64,000 bases of DNA. It comes from Opitutaceae bacterium. GTDB lineage: Bacteria; Verrucomicrobiota; Verrucomicrobiia; Opitutales; Opitutaceae. The notes under the pieces were generated by a model. It was given only the letters and a program-made list of their open reading frames with translations, was not told where the DNA came from and made no database searches. Below, one piece after another: positions 8,440 through 18,160 of this stretch. The translations under genes and the position numbers were made by a program. The stretch covers positions 62,001 through 126,000 of the forward strand of contig JAIXWF010000007.1 in NCBI GenBank assembly GCA_027482185.1, in the 5' to 3' direction. Position 1 is the stretch's first letter. Each line of letters begins with the position of its first letter.

Positions 8440-11400
8440 ATGAATCCTGTCGCCCGCATCTCTTCCGTCCTTCGCCGGCTGCTGCCGTTGTTCGTCGCTT
8501 TGCTGGGGCCGGCATGGCCCGCCGCGCATGCCGCCGAGGCGGCGACGCTGACCGGCACGGTCAGCAACACCGTCACCGGCAATCTGCTCCCCGGCGCCCA
8601 GGTGGCCGTGCCGCAGCTCGGCCTGGTCGTGCTCACCGATACGACCGGCCGCTACAGCCTCGCGTTGCCGGCCGGCACCCACGAGGTCGTCGTCACCTAC
8701 ACCGGCCTCGATGCGCAGCGCGCTTCGGTCGCGGTGGCGGCGGGCCAGCGCACGACGCGGGCGTTCGAACTGACCACCGCCATCTACCAGCTGGACGCCT
8801 TCAAGGTCACCGGCGAGCGCGAGGGCGCGGCCGCGGCGATCACCGCCCAGCGCAACGCCGACAACGTGAAGAACGTCGTCACCATGGATTCGTTCGGCAA
8901 TCTGCCCAACATGTCCGCCGGCGAACTCGCGATCCGCCTGCCCGGCGTCGCGGGCAATCTCGACGACGAGGGCAACGTCACCGGTCTCACCATCCGCGGC
9001 ATGGGCCCGGCGCTGAACCGCGTGAACGTCGACGGCGTGCTCATGGCCAACTCGGCCAACCTCTCGCGCCAGTTCCAGACGCACTCGATGACGGGCGCGA
9101 TGTTCGAGCAGGTGGAGGTGATCAAGGGCCAGACCCCGGACCGGCCGGCGGATTCGCTCGGCGGCTCGATCAATCTCAAGACGCGCTCGCCGCTCTCGCA
9201 GCGCGAGAAACGCCGCAGCGACTACTCCGTCGGCGTGCGCGTTGCGCCGTCGTTCACCCAGCAGGTGCCGTTGCGCCGCGACCACCCGGCCCACCCGCAG
9301 CTCAATTTCGCCCACACCGAGGTCTTCGACGTCGCGGGCGGCAGCCGCAACCTCGGCGTTTCCGCCAACTTCTTCTACAGCGAGAACGTCGCCGGCGGTT
9401 TCCGCACCATCCGCGACCAGCAGAACACACCCAATTCGCCCGCCTATACCTACAGCTACGCGACTCAGGACTACTACAACAACCGCAAGCAGAGCTCGGT
9501 GAACCTGAAGGCCGATTTCCGCTGGTCGCCGACGGCGAAGTTTTCCCTCAACGCGATCTACAACGACGCGTTCGAGCCGTTCAACCGGCTCTACGAAGTC
9601 ACCGCGGTTTCGCCGCAGACCGTCGCGACCCTCGACGCCGCGGGCAATCCCACCGGCACGGGCGCGATTCTGCCGAACTACACCGACCGCATCACGCAGG
9701 TCCGCGCGGTCGCCGGCGCCAATGTCTCCGTCAACGAGACGATGTTCAGCTTCCTCAACCGCACGCGCGCCGTCGACTTCGGCGGCGAGCACGACTTCGA
9801 CCGCTGGCACGTCGACTACAATGCCTCCTACAGCCAAGCGCACATCAACCTCGGCGTCGGCGGCGGCGGCACGCTCACAAACACCGTCAGCGGCGTGGGC
9901 TGGACCCTCGACCGCACGAAGTCCGACCTCTACCCGACGTTCACGCAGACGGCCGGGCCGAGCATCTACGACATCGCCAACTACCGCCCCGGCCAACTTT
10001 CCGCCCGCGACAACAAGCGGCTCTCGGAAGTGACCAACTTCCGTGCCAATGCCCGCTACACGCTGCCGACCCAAATGCCCGCCTCGGTCAGCTTCGGCGC
10101 CGACCGCCGCGAGCAGACCGCCGGCACCGTCAACGCCGACCGCCGCTGGAACTACGCCGGCGGCACGCGGCCGCTGGTTGCCGATCCTTCGATCGTCACC
10201 TGGGACAGCAAGAAGACCGGCCGGTCGCTGCCGATGTTCGAGACCGCCGCGCTGATCAAGGACTACAAGCCCGTCGATGCGACGCTGTGGAACGAGGATG
10301 TCTACTTCCGCGAGTCGCAGCGCTACATCAACACGCGCGCGGTCGAGGAAACCGTCGACGGCGCGTACGCCATGGGCCGGGTTCGCCTCGGCCGCTTCGG
10401 GATGCTCGGCGGCGTCCGCGCCGAGCGCACCGAAGTGAGCAGCAACGGCTGGGTCCGCGTGCAGAGCGCGAGCACGCCGGCGCAGCAGGCGGCCGATCCG
10501 GTCGGCGCCGCGAACCGCGACTACGCGGGCAACGAACGCCGCCGTTCCGATTCGTACACGGATCTGTTTCCCAGCGTCCACGCGCACTACGACATCACCC
10601 CGCAGCTGAAGGCGCGGCTCAGTTGGTCCGTCGGCATCGGCCGGCCCGGTTTCAACGAATTGGTCCCGGGCGAAACGGTGAACGCCGCCGCGCAGACCCT
10701 CACGATCAACAACACGGGCCTGAAACCGCAGTATGCGAGAAACTGGGACGCGTCCCTCGAGTACTACTTCGAGCCCGTCGGCCAGCTGTCCGTCGGCTGG
10801 TTCCACAAGGACATCCGCGATTACATCGTGCGCGGCCTCGGCGGCGGCACGATCGCGGCGGGCTCCGGCAACGGTTTCAACGGCGACTACGCCGGCTACA
10901 CGCTGCTCACCTCGGGCAACGCCGGCAGCGCCACCGTCGACGGCTGGGAGTTTTCCTACCAGCAGCAGTTCACGTTTCTGCCCGGCCTGCTGAAGACGCT
11001 GTCGTTCTCCGCCAACTACACCGCGCTCAGCACCTACGGCAATTTCGGCGGCGCGGTCGCGATCCCGAAGAACCAGGTCTCCGACTTCATCCCGAACACC
11101 GGCAACGCCAACCTCAGCTGGCGCTGGCGCAAACTCGGCATCCGGATCCGCCAGAACTACCACGGCGACTACGTCCGTGCCGTTAACCTCGCGCAGACCC
11201 ACCGCACGACGTTCCGCCTGCGCCGCGAGATCATCGACCTCAATCTCAGCTACCAGCTGCGCCCGAGCCTCACGCTGTTCTGCGACGTTTCCAACCTGAC
11301 CAACGAGCCGCAGGCTTTCTACCGCGGCACGCCGGACCGGATGGAGCGCACGATCATCAACGGCACCACCCTCACCGCCGGACTCAGCGGTCGCTTCTGA
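8440..11400 (+). CDS. TonB-dependent receptor with CarboxypepD_reg-like N-terminal domain
   Basis: A 986-residue outer-membrane importer that opens the operon. A signal peptide (about 1-30, ending AHA) is followed by a beta-sandwich of the carboxypeptidase regulatory type (about 34-105: LTGTVSNTVTGNLLPGAQV, TTGRYSLALPAG). The plug (about 125-245) contains FEQVEVIKGQTPDRPADSLG and GGSINLKTRSP; the barrel ends in Phe (LSGRF). This architecture is that of oligosaccharide-importing SusC-like receptors, but no SusD is encoded. The FG-GAP gene follows after 29 bp. The substrate is probably the sugar processed by the downstream aldolase and hydrolases, which is inference from co-transcription. Confidence 0.94.
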   Translation: MNPVARISSVLRRLLPLFVALLGPAWPAAHAAEAATLTGTVSNTVTGNLLPGAQVAVPQLGLVVLTDTTGRYSLALPAGTHEVVVTYTGLDAQRASVAVAAGQRTTRAFELTTAIYQLDAFKVTGEREGAAAAITAQRNADNVKNVVTMDSFGNLPNMSAGELAIRLPGVAGNLDDEGNVTGLTIRGMGPALNRVNVDGVLMANSANLSRQFQTHSMTGAMFEQVEVIKGQTPDRPADSLGGSINLKTRSPLSQREKRRSDYSVGVRVAPSFTQQVPLRRDHPAHPQLNFAHTEVFDVAGGSRNLGVSANFFYSENVAGGFRTIRDQQNTPNSPAYTYSYATQDYYNNRKQSSVNLKADFRWSPTAKFSLNAIYNDAFEPFNRLYEVTAVSPQTVATLDAAGNPTGTGAILPNYTDRITQVRAVAGANVSVNETMFSFLNRTRAVDFGGEHDFDRWHVDYNASYSQAHINLGVGGGGTLTNTVSGVGWTLDRTKSDLYPTFTQTAGPSIYDIANYRPGQLSARDNKRLSEVTNFRANARYTLPTQMPASVSFGADRREQTAGTVNADRRWNYAGGTRPLVADPSIVTWDSKKTGRSLPMFETAALIKDYKPVDATLWNEDVYFRESQRYINTRAVEETVDGAYAMGRVRLGRFGMLGGVRAERTEVSSNGWVRVQSASTPAQQAADPVGAANRDYAGNERRRSDSYTDLFPSVHAHYDITPQLKARLSWSVGIGRPGFNELVPGETVNAAAQTLTINNTGLKPQYARNWDASLEYYFEPVGQLSVGWFHKDIRDYIVRGLGGGTIAAGSGNGFNGDYAGYTLLTSGNAGSATVDGWEFSYQQQFTFLPGLLKTLSFSANYTALSTYGNFGGAVAIPKNQVSDFIPNTGNANLSWRWRKLGIRIRQNYHGDYVRAVNLAQTHRTTFRLRREIIDLNLSYQLRPSLTLFCDVSNLTNEPQAFYRGTPDRMERTIINGTTLTAGLSGRF

Positions 11401-11429
11401 ATTCCCGTTTCCCCAAGTTCCCGTTCCGC

Positions 11430-13475
11430 ATGAAACTGCTCCGCCTGCCGTTCCTTTTCGCCGCCCTCGGCACAGGCCTCGCCGCCGCCGAGCCCGAGGT
11501 GCTCCCGCGTCTCGCTCACCGCAATCCGGGTACGCTCGCCGATCTCGGCGTCGGCCTCTGGGCTTGGCCGCTGCCGATGGACTATAACCGCGACGGCCTG
11601 ATGGACCTCGTCGTGGTGTGCACCGACAAACCGTACAACGGGACTTGGTATTTCGAGAACAGCGGCGAGGTCGACGCGCAGCTCAAATTGCCGATTTTCA
11701 AACCCGCCGTGCTGATCGGCAAATCGGCGCCGTCCTCCGGCATCTCCTACGCCACCGGCGAACCGATCGTCACCGCGACGGCGTCGGCCCAAAACCGCGA
11801 CACGCTGATCTATGCGTTCCGCGGCAACGTGTACCCGGATTTCCTGAATTCCCAATTCGGGAAGCCGCAGAAAATTCCGGTGCCGGAAAAGATCCACACC
11901 GAGCCTGGCAATATCCGGCAGAACCAATGGAAGTTCGTCGACTACGACGGCGACGGCGCGGTCGACGTCACCGTCGGCATCGATTTCTGGGGCGACTTCG
12001 GACCGCTCAACGGCGGCGAGGGCGCGTTCAATGCCAAGGGGGAATGGACCCGAGGCAAACTGCGCGGCTACGTGTACCTGCTGCGCAACACCGGCACGAC
12101 CGCCAAGCCGGTCTACGCGCCGGCCGTGCGGCTCCAGGCCGGCGGCAAAGACATCGATCCCTTCGGCATGCCTTCGCCGAGTTGGGGCGACTTCGACGGC
12201 GACGGCGACCTCGACCTGCTCTGCGGCGAATTCCGCGACACCTTCACCTACTACCAAAATACCGGCACGCGCACGCAGCCCGTGTACGCCGCCGGCCGCA
12301 AACTCACGCACGCCGGCGTGACGCTCACGATGGATCTCTGCATGATCACGCCGACGGCGGTGGATTTCGACGGCGACGGCGATCTCGACCTCGTGGTCGG
12401 CGACGAGGACGGCCGCGTGGCGTTCATCGAGCACACGGGCGCGGTCGTCGACGGCCTGCCGCAGTTTTTGCCGCCGCGCTATTTCCGGCAATTCGCGGCC
12501 GACGTGAAGTTCGGCGCGCTCGCCACGCCGTATGCGGTCGATTGGGACGGCGACGGCGACGAGGATTTGATTTCGGGCAACTCGGCCGGCTACGTCGCGT
12601 TCATCGAGAATCTCGGCGGCCAGCCCGCGCGCTGGGCCGCGCCGCGCTACCTCAGCGCCGGCGGCAAACTCATCCGCGAACAGGCCGGCCCCAACGGCTC
12701 GATCCAGGGCCCGGCGGAAACGAAGTGGGGCTATTCGATCCTGAGCGTGGCGGATTGGGACGGCGACGGCCTGCCCGATATCATGACCAACGGCATCTGG
12801 GGGAAGGTCGTTTGGTACAAAAACATCGGCACCCGCACCGCGCCGCGCCTCGCCGCGGGCAAGCCCGTCGAGCTCACGCTCCCCGCCGGCACGCCGACGC
12901 CCCATCCGGCCTGGAATTGGTGGAAACCGGCCGGCCGCGAACTCGTTTCCCAATGGCGCACGACGCCGCAGATGGTCGATTGGAACGGCGACGGCCTCAT
13001 GGACCTCGTGATGTCCGACGCCGAGGGCTACCTTGCCCTCTACGAACGCAAACGCGGCGCGGGTGGAGCGCTGGAATTGCATGCGCCGCAGCGCGTCTTC
13101 TGGACCGAGGGCGCCAGCGTCTACAACAGCAACGGGCAGCCGCAGAACAAAGAATCGGGCCTGCTCCGCCTCAACGACGGCGTCTACGGCCGCGGCGGCC
13201 GCCGCACCTTCTGCGTCGCCGACTGGGATGGCGACGGGAAGACGGACCTGTTGGTCAACAGCAACCCCAACGTGAATTTTCTCCGCGCCACGGGCCGCGA
13301 CGCCCAGGGCCGCTGGACCTTCAAGGACGAGGGCCCCGTGAGCACGCACGTGCTCGCCGGCCACGCGACCAAGCCGACGGTCGGCGATTGGAACCGCGAC
13401 GGTATTCCCGATCTGCTGATCGGCGCCGAGGACGGGTTCTTCTACCAAGTGAAGAATCGGCGCGCGAAACCGTAA
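11430..13475 (+). CDS. Secreted FG-GAP/VCBS repeat beta-propeller protein
   Basis: A 681-residue exported protein with a signal peptide (about 1-20, ending AAAE) and at least nine calcium-loop motifs of the D-x-(D/N)-x-D-G-x-x-D form, for example DYNRDGLMDLVV, DFDGDGDLDLLC, DWDGDGDEDLIS and DWNRDGIPDLLI. They are spread over the whole chain, as in an integrin-like propeller of about seven blades. Such proteins bind ligands or carbohydrates at the cell surface; no catalytic motif was recognised. As the second gene of the operon, between receptor and aldolase, it may act as a substrate-binding or adhesive partner for the TonB receptor, in the place SusD holds in Bacteroidota. That role is speculative. 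Confidence 0.88.
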   Translation: MKLLRLPFLFAALGTGLAAAEPEVLPRLAHRNPGTLADLGVGLWAWPLPMDYNRDGLMDLVVVCTDKPYNGTWYFENSGEVDAQLKLPIFKPAVLIGKSAPSSGISYATGEPIVTATASAQNRDTLIYAFRGNVYPDFLNSQFGKPQKIPVPEKIHTEPGNIRQNQWKFVDYDGDGAVDVTVGIDFWGDFGPLNGGEGAFNAKGEWTRGKLRGYVYLLRNTGTTAKPVYAPAVRLQAGGKDIDPFGMPSPSWGDFDGDGDLDLLCGEFRDTFTYYQNTGTRTQPVYAAGRKLTHAGVTLTMDLCMITPTAVDFDGDGDLDLVVGDEDGRVAFIEHTGAVVDGLPQFLPPRYFRQFAADVKFGALATPYAVDWDGDGDEDLISGNSAGYVAFIENLGGQPARWAAPRYLSAGGKLIREQAGPNGSIQGPAETKWGYSILSVADWDGDGLPDIMTNGIWGKVVWYKNIGTRTAPRLAAGKPVELTLPAGTPTPHPAWNWWKPAGRELVSQWRTTPQMVDWNGDGLMDLVMSDAEGYLALYERKRGAGGALELHAPQRVFWTEGASVYNSNGQPQNKESGLLRLNDGVYGRGGRRTFCVADWDGDGKTDLLVNSNPNVNFLRATGRDAQGRWTFKDEGPVSTHVLAGHATKPTVGDWNRDGIPDLLIGAEDGFFYQVKNRRAKP

Positions 13476-13547
13476 CCCGGCCGGCCGGTCCCGCCGGTTC
13501 TGCCTGTATCCGAACTCCCACGACCTTCGTCCCACCGCACCGCTTTC

Positions 13548-14471
13548 ATGCATCCGTCTTCCTTCCCCCGCGGAATCTTTTCCGCCCAATGGATTCCGAC
13601 CGACGCCCAGGGCCGCGTCGATCGCACGGCCCTCGCGGCGCACCTCGATTTCGAAAAGAAAGCCGGGGTGCGCGGCGTGCTCGCGTTGGGCAGCACGGGG
13701 GAGTTCCCGTTCTTCACCTTGGAGGAACGGAAACAGGTCCTCGCGACCGTGGTCGAGTTGGCCGGGCCGATGACCGTGTACGCCAATCTCACGGACATCC
13801 GGCCGCAGGCCGCGGTCGAGCTGGGCAAGTTTGCCAAGGGCTTGGGCGTCTCCGCCATCGCGCTCATGCCGCCGGTGTTCTATCCGGTTTCCCAGGCCGA
13901 CATGCTCGCGTACTTCCTGCACATCGCGGAGCGCGTCGATTTGCCGGTGATGCTGTACAACTTCCCCGAATTGACGGGCAAACGCATCGACTTGCCGACC
14001 ATCGCCGCCTTCGCCGACCGCGCGGCGATGGTTGCGATCAAGCAGAGCGGCAAGGAATTCGCCTATCACCACGACCTCGTCGCGTTGGGCCGCGAGAAGG
14101 GCTTCGCGGTGATGTCGGGCGCGGACACGCGGCTGACCGAGGCCTTCGGCATCGGCGTCTCGGGCTGCATTGGCGGGCTCGTAAACCTCGTGCCGGAGTG
14201 GATGGTGGAAATCCATCGCGCGGCGACGGCGTCGCCCGCCGGCGAAGCGCCGGTCGCGGCCGCCGCGATGCGCGAAGTCGGCCGGATCATCGACCAGTTG
14301 GCTTTCCCGGCGAACATCGCGGCCGGGCTCGAGGCGCGCGGGTTCCTGCCCGGTGCGGCGAAGAACGTGCTGTCGGAGGAATCGCGCGGGCTGCACCGGA
14401 AAATCGTGGCGGAGTTGGTGGCCTTGTTTAGGAACCACGGTCTTGCGCTGGCGCCCTCGGCGGCGGCGTGA
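13548..14471 (+). CDS. DapA/NanA-family Schiff-base aldolase (N-acetylneuraminate lyase-like)
   Basis: A 307-residue TIM-barrel class I aldolase/lyase. The Schiff-base lysine falls in AIKQSGK at residue 165 and the catalytic tyrosine in MLYNFPELTG at residue 137, the same numbers as in E. coli N-acetylneuraminate lyase (Tyr137/Lys165) rather than DapA (133/161). The carboxylate-binding GSTGE motif is at residues 48-52. No DapA role is suggested by context: it lies between a surface propeller and an MFS carrier. It likely cleaves a 2-keto-3-deoxy sugar acid or sialic-acid-like substrate to pyruvate plus an aldehyde; 2-keto-3-deoxygluconate-type aldolase and dehydratase activities remain alternatives. 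It overlaps the MFS gene at its stop. Confidence 0.88.
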   Translation: MHPSSFPRGIFSAQWIPTDAQGRVDRTALAAHLDFEKKAGVRGVLALGSTGEFPFFTLEERKQVLATVVELAGPMTVYANLTDIRPQAAVELGKFAKGLGVSAIALMPPVFYPVSQADMLAYFLHIAERVDLPVMLYNFPELTGKRIDLPTIAAFADRAAMVAIKQSGKEFAYHHDLVALGREKGFAVMSGADTRLTEAFGIGVSGCIGGLVNLVPEWMVEIHRAATASPAGEAPVAAAAMREVGRIIDQLAFPANIAAGLEARGFLPGAAKNVLSEESRGLHRKIVAELVALFRNHGLALAPSAAA

Positions 14472-15733
14472 CATCGCCGGTTACCCCTTCCTCCCGCATG
14501 CCCCCGCTCCCCACGCTCGCCCGTTACGCCTGGTACGTCGTCGCCCTCCTGTTTCCCGTCGCGCTGCTCAACTACCTCGACCGCCAGATGCTGGCGACGA
14601 TGAAGGCGTCGATGGTGGCCGACATCCCGTCGATCGCCAACCGCGCCGATTGGGGCCTGATTCTCGGTTCCTTCAAGTGGACCTACGCGATCCTGAGTCC
14701 GTTCGGCGGCTACATCGCGGACCGCTTCAGCAAACGCTGGGTGATCGGCGGCAGCCTCTTCGTGTGGTCGGCCGTCACGTGGTGGACGGGACACGTCACG
14801 ACGTTCAACGAACTGCTCGCGGCGCGCGCGCTGATGGGCATCAGCGAGGCGTTCTATATTCCGGCGGCGCTGGCGTTGATCTCGGAGTATCACTTCGGGG
14901 AAACGCGTTCCCGCGCCGTCGGCCTGCACCAGACCGGCATCTATTGCGGCCAGATTCTCGGCGGCTTCGCCGGCTACGTGGCCGATTCGCCGGACCACGG
15001 CTGGCGCTGGATGTTTTCCACCTGCGGCATGATCGGCGTGATCTATGCGCTGCCGTTGATCGCGGCGCTGCGCGACCCGGTGCGGCCCGCGCCCACGGCG
15101 GCGGACACCGCCGCGGCCAAGACCGGCGTCGTGCGCGGCCTGCTCACGAACCGCAATTTCCTTCTGCTCGTCGCCTATTTCACGCTGCCGGCCATCGCCG
15201 GCTGGGTCGTGCGCGATTGGATGCCGGAAATTCTCCGCGAGAAATTCTCCCTCGGCCAAGGCAAGGCCGGCGTCAGCGCGATTCTCTTCGTGCAACTCGC
15301 CTCGCTCGCCGGCGCCTTGCTCGGCGGCGCGCTCGCCGACCGTTGGATGAAGCGCACCAACCGCGGCCGCATCTACGCGAGCGCGATCGGTATGGCGCTC
15401 TTCCTCCCGGCGCTCTTCGGCGTGGGCAACGCGCCGACGCTCACGTTCGCCATCGTCGGCCTGATCATCTTCGGCCTCGGCTGGGGTTTCTTCGACTGCA
15501 ACAACATGCCGATCCTCTGCCAGATCGCGCGGCCCGAATGGCGCGCCACCGGCTACGGCATCATGAACCTTGTCAGCATCAGTTGCGGCGGCTTCGGCGA
15601 TTGGGCCTTCGGCGCGCTCCGCGACCGGCATGTGCCGCTCAACCTGATTTTCGGCGTGTTCGCCGGCGTCGCCTTGCTTTCGATCTTCATCGTGCTGCTG
15701 ATCAAACCGGCCGAGGAAAAATCCTCCGCCTGA
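14468..15733 (+). CDS. Major facilitator superfamily transporter (sugar-acid type)
   Basis: An inner-membrane carrier of about 12 helices (421 residues from the GTG at 14468, which overlaps the aldolase stop; the ATG at 14498 would give 411 residues and is equally credible). Motifs include NYLDRQML in helix 1, GGYIADRFSKRWVIG (MFS motif A between helices 2 and 3) and LGGALADRWMKR in the second half. The style matches anion:cation symporters for hexuronates and other sugar acids, and it presumably brings the aldolase substrate into the cytoplasm. The next gene starts 17 bp downstream. Confidence 0.9.
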   Translation: MTSPVTPSSRMPPLPTLARYAWYVVALLFPVALLNYLDRQMLATMKASMVADIPSIANRADWGLILGSFKWTYAILSPFGGYIADRFSKRWVIGGSLFVWSAVTWWTGHVTTFNELLAARALMGISEAFYIPAALALISEYHFGETRSRAVGLHQTGIYCGQILGGFAGYVADSPDHGWRWMFSTCGMIGVIYALPLIAALRDPVRPAPTAADTAAAKTGVVRGLLTNRNFLLLVAYFTLPAIAGWVVRDWMPEILREKFSLGQGKAGVSAILFVQLASLAGALLGGALADRWMKRTNRGRIYASAIGMALFLPALFGVGNAPTLTFAIVGLIIFGLGWGFFDCNNMPILCQIARPEWRATGYGIMNLVSISCGGFGDWAFGALRDRHVPLNLIFGVFAGVALLSIFIVLLIKPAEEKSSA

Positions 15734-15750
15734 ACCCCGCTTCCCGCCCC

Positions 15751-16803
15751 ATGATTACCCGCCGTTTCTGCCTGTTGATGTTGTCCGCGTTGCCCTGGGC
15801 CGTGTCCGCGGCCGCCGCGCCCGCGCCGGCCTTGGTCGCGCACGAATTCATTTACGAGAAGGCACCGTATCCGTCCTGCCATGCCTCGACGATCATCGAG
15901 ACGGCGTCCGGCGGCCTGCTGGCCGCTTGGTTCGGCGGCACCGCGGAAAAGAATCCCGATGTCGGCATTTGGGTCGCGCACTACGATGCCGCGAAGAAAG
16001 TCTGGTCCGCCGGGGTCGAGGTTGCGGACGGCGTCCAGACCGACGGCAAACGCCATCCGACGTGGAACCCCGTCCTCTTCCAGCCGAAGGGCGGCGCGCT
16101 GCAGCTTTACTACAAGGTCGGGCCTTCGCCGCAGACCTGGTGGGGCGAAGTGAAAACCTCGACCGACGGCGGCCGCACCTGGGGTGCCGCGCGGCGTTTG
16201 CCCGCCGGCATTTACGGCCCGATCAAGAACAAGCCCGTGCAACTGGCCGACGGCACCATCCTCAGCCCGACGAGCGACGAGACCGACGAGAAGCCGAGCA
16301 AGTGGCGCGTCTATTTCGAACGCAGCACGGACGGCGGCGCGACGTGGGCGAAGACGCCGTTCCTCAACGACGGCCTCACCGTCGGGGCGATCCAGCCGAG
16401 CATTCTTTTCCACGACAAAATCGGCGGCGCGAAACTCCAGGCCCTCGGCCGCACCCGGCAGGGCAAGGTGTTCACCGTTTCCTCGGAAGATGCCGGGAAA
16501 ACGTGGGGGCCGATGACGCTGCTCGACGGCGTGCCGAATCCTAGCTCGGGCACGGATGCCGTGACGCTCCGCGATGGTCGCCACGTGCTCGTCTACAATC
16601 CCGTGCCGAAGGGCCGCACGCCGCTCGTCGTCGGGGTTTCGCGCGACGGCCGCAACTGGCAGACCGCGGTGACGCTCGAGAGCGAGCCCGGCGAGTATTC
16701 CTATCCGGCGGTGATCCAGGGCGCCGACGGCCGCATCCATGTCACTTATACGTGGAAGCGGCAGCGCATCCGCCACGCGGTGATCGATCCGGCGAAACTC
16801 TGA
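15751..16803 (+). CDS. Secreted Asp-box beta-propeller, BNR_2 sialidase-like family
   Basis: A 350-residue exported protein with a signal peptide (1-22, ending SAAAA) and three good Asp boxes: STDGGRTWG, STDGGATWA and SEDAGKTWG. Conserved features of the bacterial BNR_2 group are also present (CHASTIIE, AAWFGGTAEKNPDVGIW, HPTWNPVLFQ). Proteins of this kind are routinely named exo-sialidases, but no RIP motif or clear arginine triad is visible, so activity on sialic acid is unproven and another glycosidic or lyase activity is possible. It sits between the MFS carrier (17 bp) and the YidR-like gene (13 bp), all in one transcript. Confidence 0.85.
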   Translation: MITRRFCLLMLSALPWAVSAAAAPAPALVAHEFIYEKAPYPSCHASTIIETASGGLLAAWFGGTAEKNPDVGIWVAHYDAAKKVWSAGVEVADGVQTDGKRHPTWNPVLFQPKGGALQLYYKVGPSPQTWWGEVKTSTDGGRTWGAARRLPAGIYGPIKNKPVQLADGTILSPTSDETDEKPSKWRVYFERSTDGGATWAKTPFLNDGLTVGAIQPSILFHDKIGGAKLQALGRTRQGKVFTVSSEDAGKTWGPMTLLDGVPNPSSGTDAVTLRDGRHVLVYNPVPKGRTPLVVGVSRDGRNWQTAVTLESEPGEYSYPAVIQGADGRIHVTYTWKRQRIRHAVIDPAKL

Positions 16804-16816
16804 ACGGCGGCCGAGG

Positions 16817-18160
16817 GTGACGGCGCCGCATCCGTTTTTGACCGCGGCGTCGTTTGCGGTCCTGCTCGGGACCGTGTCCGCGCAGGAAACCCAGCTCACG
16901 CACGCGCCCCACGGGCACGTGCTCACCAACGTCAACGTCTGGTCCCCGGACAGCCGCTGGTTGGTTTACGACGTGCGTTCGTCCGACGGCACGTTCGACA
17001 GCGACCGGATCGAGCAGGTAAACGCCGACACGGGCGAGGTGCAGGTGCTGTACCGCGCGCCGGCGGGTTCGGCCTGCGGAGTCGTCACGTTTCATCCGCG
17101 CGAGCCCAAGGTTGTCTTCATCCATGCGCCCGAGCCGATCGCCGCGGATTGGACCTACGGCGCGAGCCGGCGGCGCGGGGCGGTCGTCGACGTGCGGCAG
17201 CCGGGCCGGGCGCGGCCGCTCGATGCGGCGACGTATGCGCCGCCGTTTGTGCCGGGGGCGCTGCGCGGCGGGACGCACGTGCACGTGTTCAGTCCCGACG
17301 GCGCCTGGGTCAGCAGCACGTACGAGGACGAGGTGTTGGCCCGGCTCGGGCCGGCGGTCGCCGGAGCCGACCACGATTTGAACCAGCGCAACGTGGCCGT
17401 GACCGTGCCGTGGGCCGGCGGCGTGACGGTGCCGCGGACGCATCCGCGCAACCACGACGGCGACGGTTTCAGCGTCGTCGTCACGCGCACGGTCAACCGG
17501 CCGCGGCCGGGCTCCGACGAGATCGCGAAGGCTTTCGAGGAAGGTTGGGTGGTCGGCCGCGATGGCGGCCGGGCGCTCGCGTTTCTCGGTCTCGTGACGG
17601 CGGCCGACGGCCGCGAGCATGCCGAAGTTTTCCTGGCGGAGCTGCCCGCGGACCTCACGCAAGCGGGCTCGGCGCCGATTGCCGGCAGCGAAGTGCGCCG
17701 GCCGGCGCCGCCGGTGGGCGTGTTGCAACGGCGGCTGACATTTACGGCGGACCGGAAGTACCCGGGCGTCGCGTTGGTTCCGCGGCATTGGCTGCGGGCG
17801 AATCCGGCGGGGGACCGCCTTGCGTTTCTCATGCGCGACGATGCGGGCGTCGTGCAACTGTGGACGATCGCGCCGGCGGGCGGGGTGCCGCGCCAGCTCA
17901 CGCGGAATGCCGAGGGCATCGCGTCGGCGTTCACCTGGACGCCGGACGGCCGGGCGATCGCGCACGTCATGGCCGGAAGCGTGTGTGTGACGAACGCGGA
18001 TACGGGGGCAACGCGCCGGTTGACGCGGCCGGATCCGGCGACGCAACCGCACGCCTGCGTGGTGTCGCCCGACGGGCGGCGGATCGCGTTTCTCCGCCCG
18101 GCGGCCGGTCCGGGCGGCACGTTTTCCCAAGTCTGGACCGTCCCGATTCCCGTCCCATGA
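16817..18160 (+). CDS. YidR-like protein (DUF3748), exported
   Basis: A 447-residue protein resembling E. coli YidR, with shared blocks such as HVLTNVNVWSPDSRWLVYDVR, GALRGGTHVHVFSPDGAWVSSTYED and TVNRPRPGSDEIAKAFEEGW. The family has a TolB/WD40-like propeller with repeated SPDG strands; function is not established. The GTG start at 16817 is used because it yields a signal peptide (about 1-22, ending VSAQ), implying a periplasmic location, whereas E. coli YidR lacks one as far as I recall. It overlaps the next gene by ATGA. Its presence with an aldolase and sialidase-like protein suggests a role in the same sugar pathway. Confidence 0.82.
   Translation: MTAPHPFLTAASFAVLLGTVSAQETQLTHAPHGHVLTNVNVWSPDSRWLVYDVRSSDGTFDSDRIEQVNADTGEVQVLYRAPAGSACGVVTFHPREPKVVFIHAPEPIAADWTYGASRRRGAVVDVRQPGRARPLDAATYAPPFVPGALRGGTHVHVFSPDGAWVSSTYEDEVLARLGPAVAGADHDLNQRNVAVTVPWAGGVTVPRTHPRNHDGDGFSVVVTRTVNRPRPGSDEIAKAFEEGWVVGRDGGRALAFLGLVTAADGREHAEVFLAELPADLTQAGSAPIAGSEVRRPAPPVGVLQRRLTFTADRKYPGVALVPRHWLRANPAGDRLAFLMRDDAGVVQLWTIAPAGGVPRQLTRNAEGIASAFTWTPDGRAIAHVMAGSVCVTNADTGATRRLTRPDPATQPHACVVSPDGRRIAFLRPAAGPGGTFSQVWTVPIPVP

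Noticed and set aside
13548-14471. 4-hydroxy-tetrahydrodipicolinate synthase (dapA) for lysine synthesis
   Set aside because: Catalytic residues fall at 137 and 165 as in NanA, and the gene sits in a glycan uptake operon.
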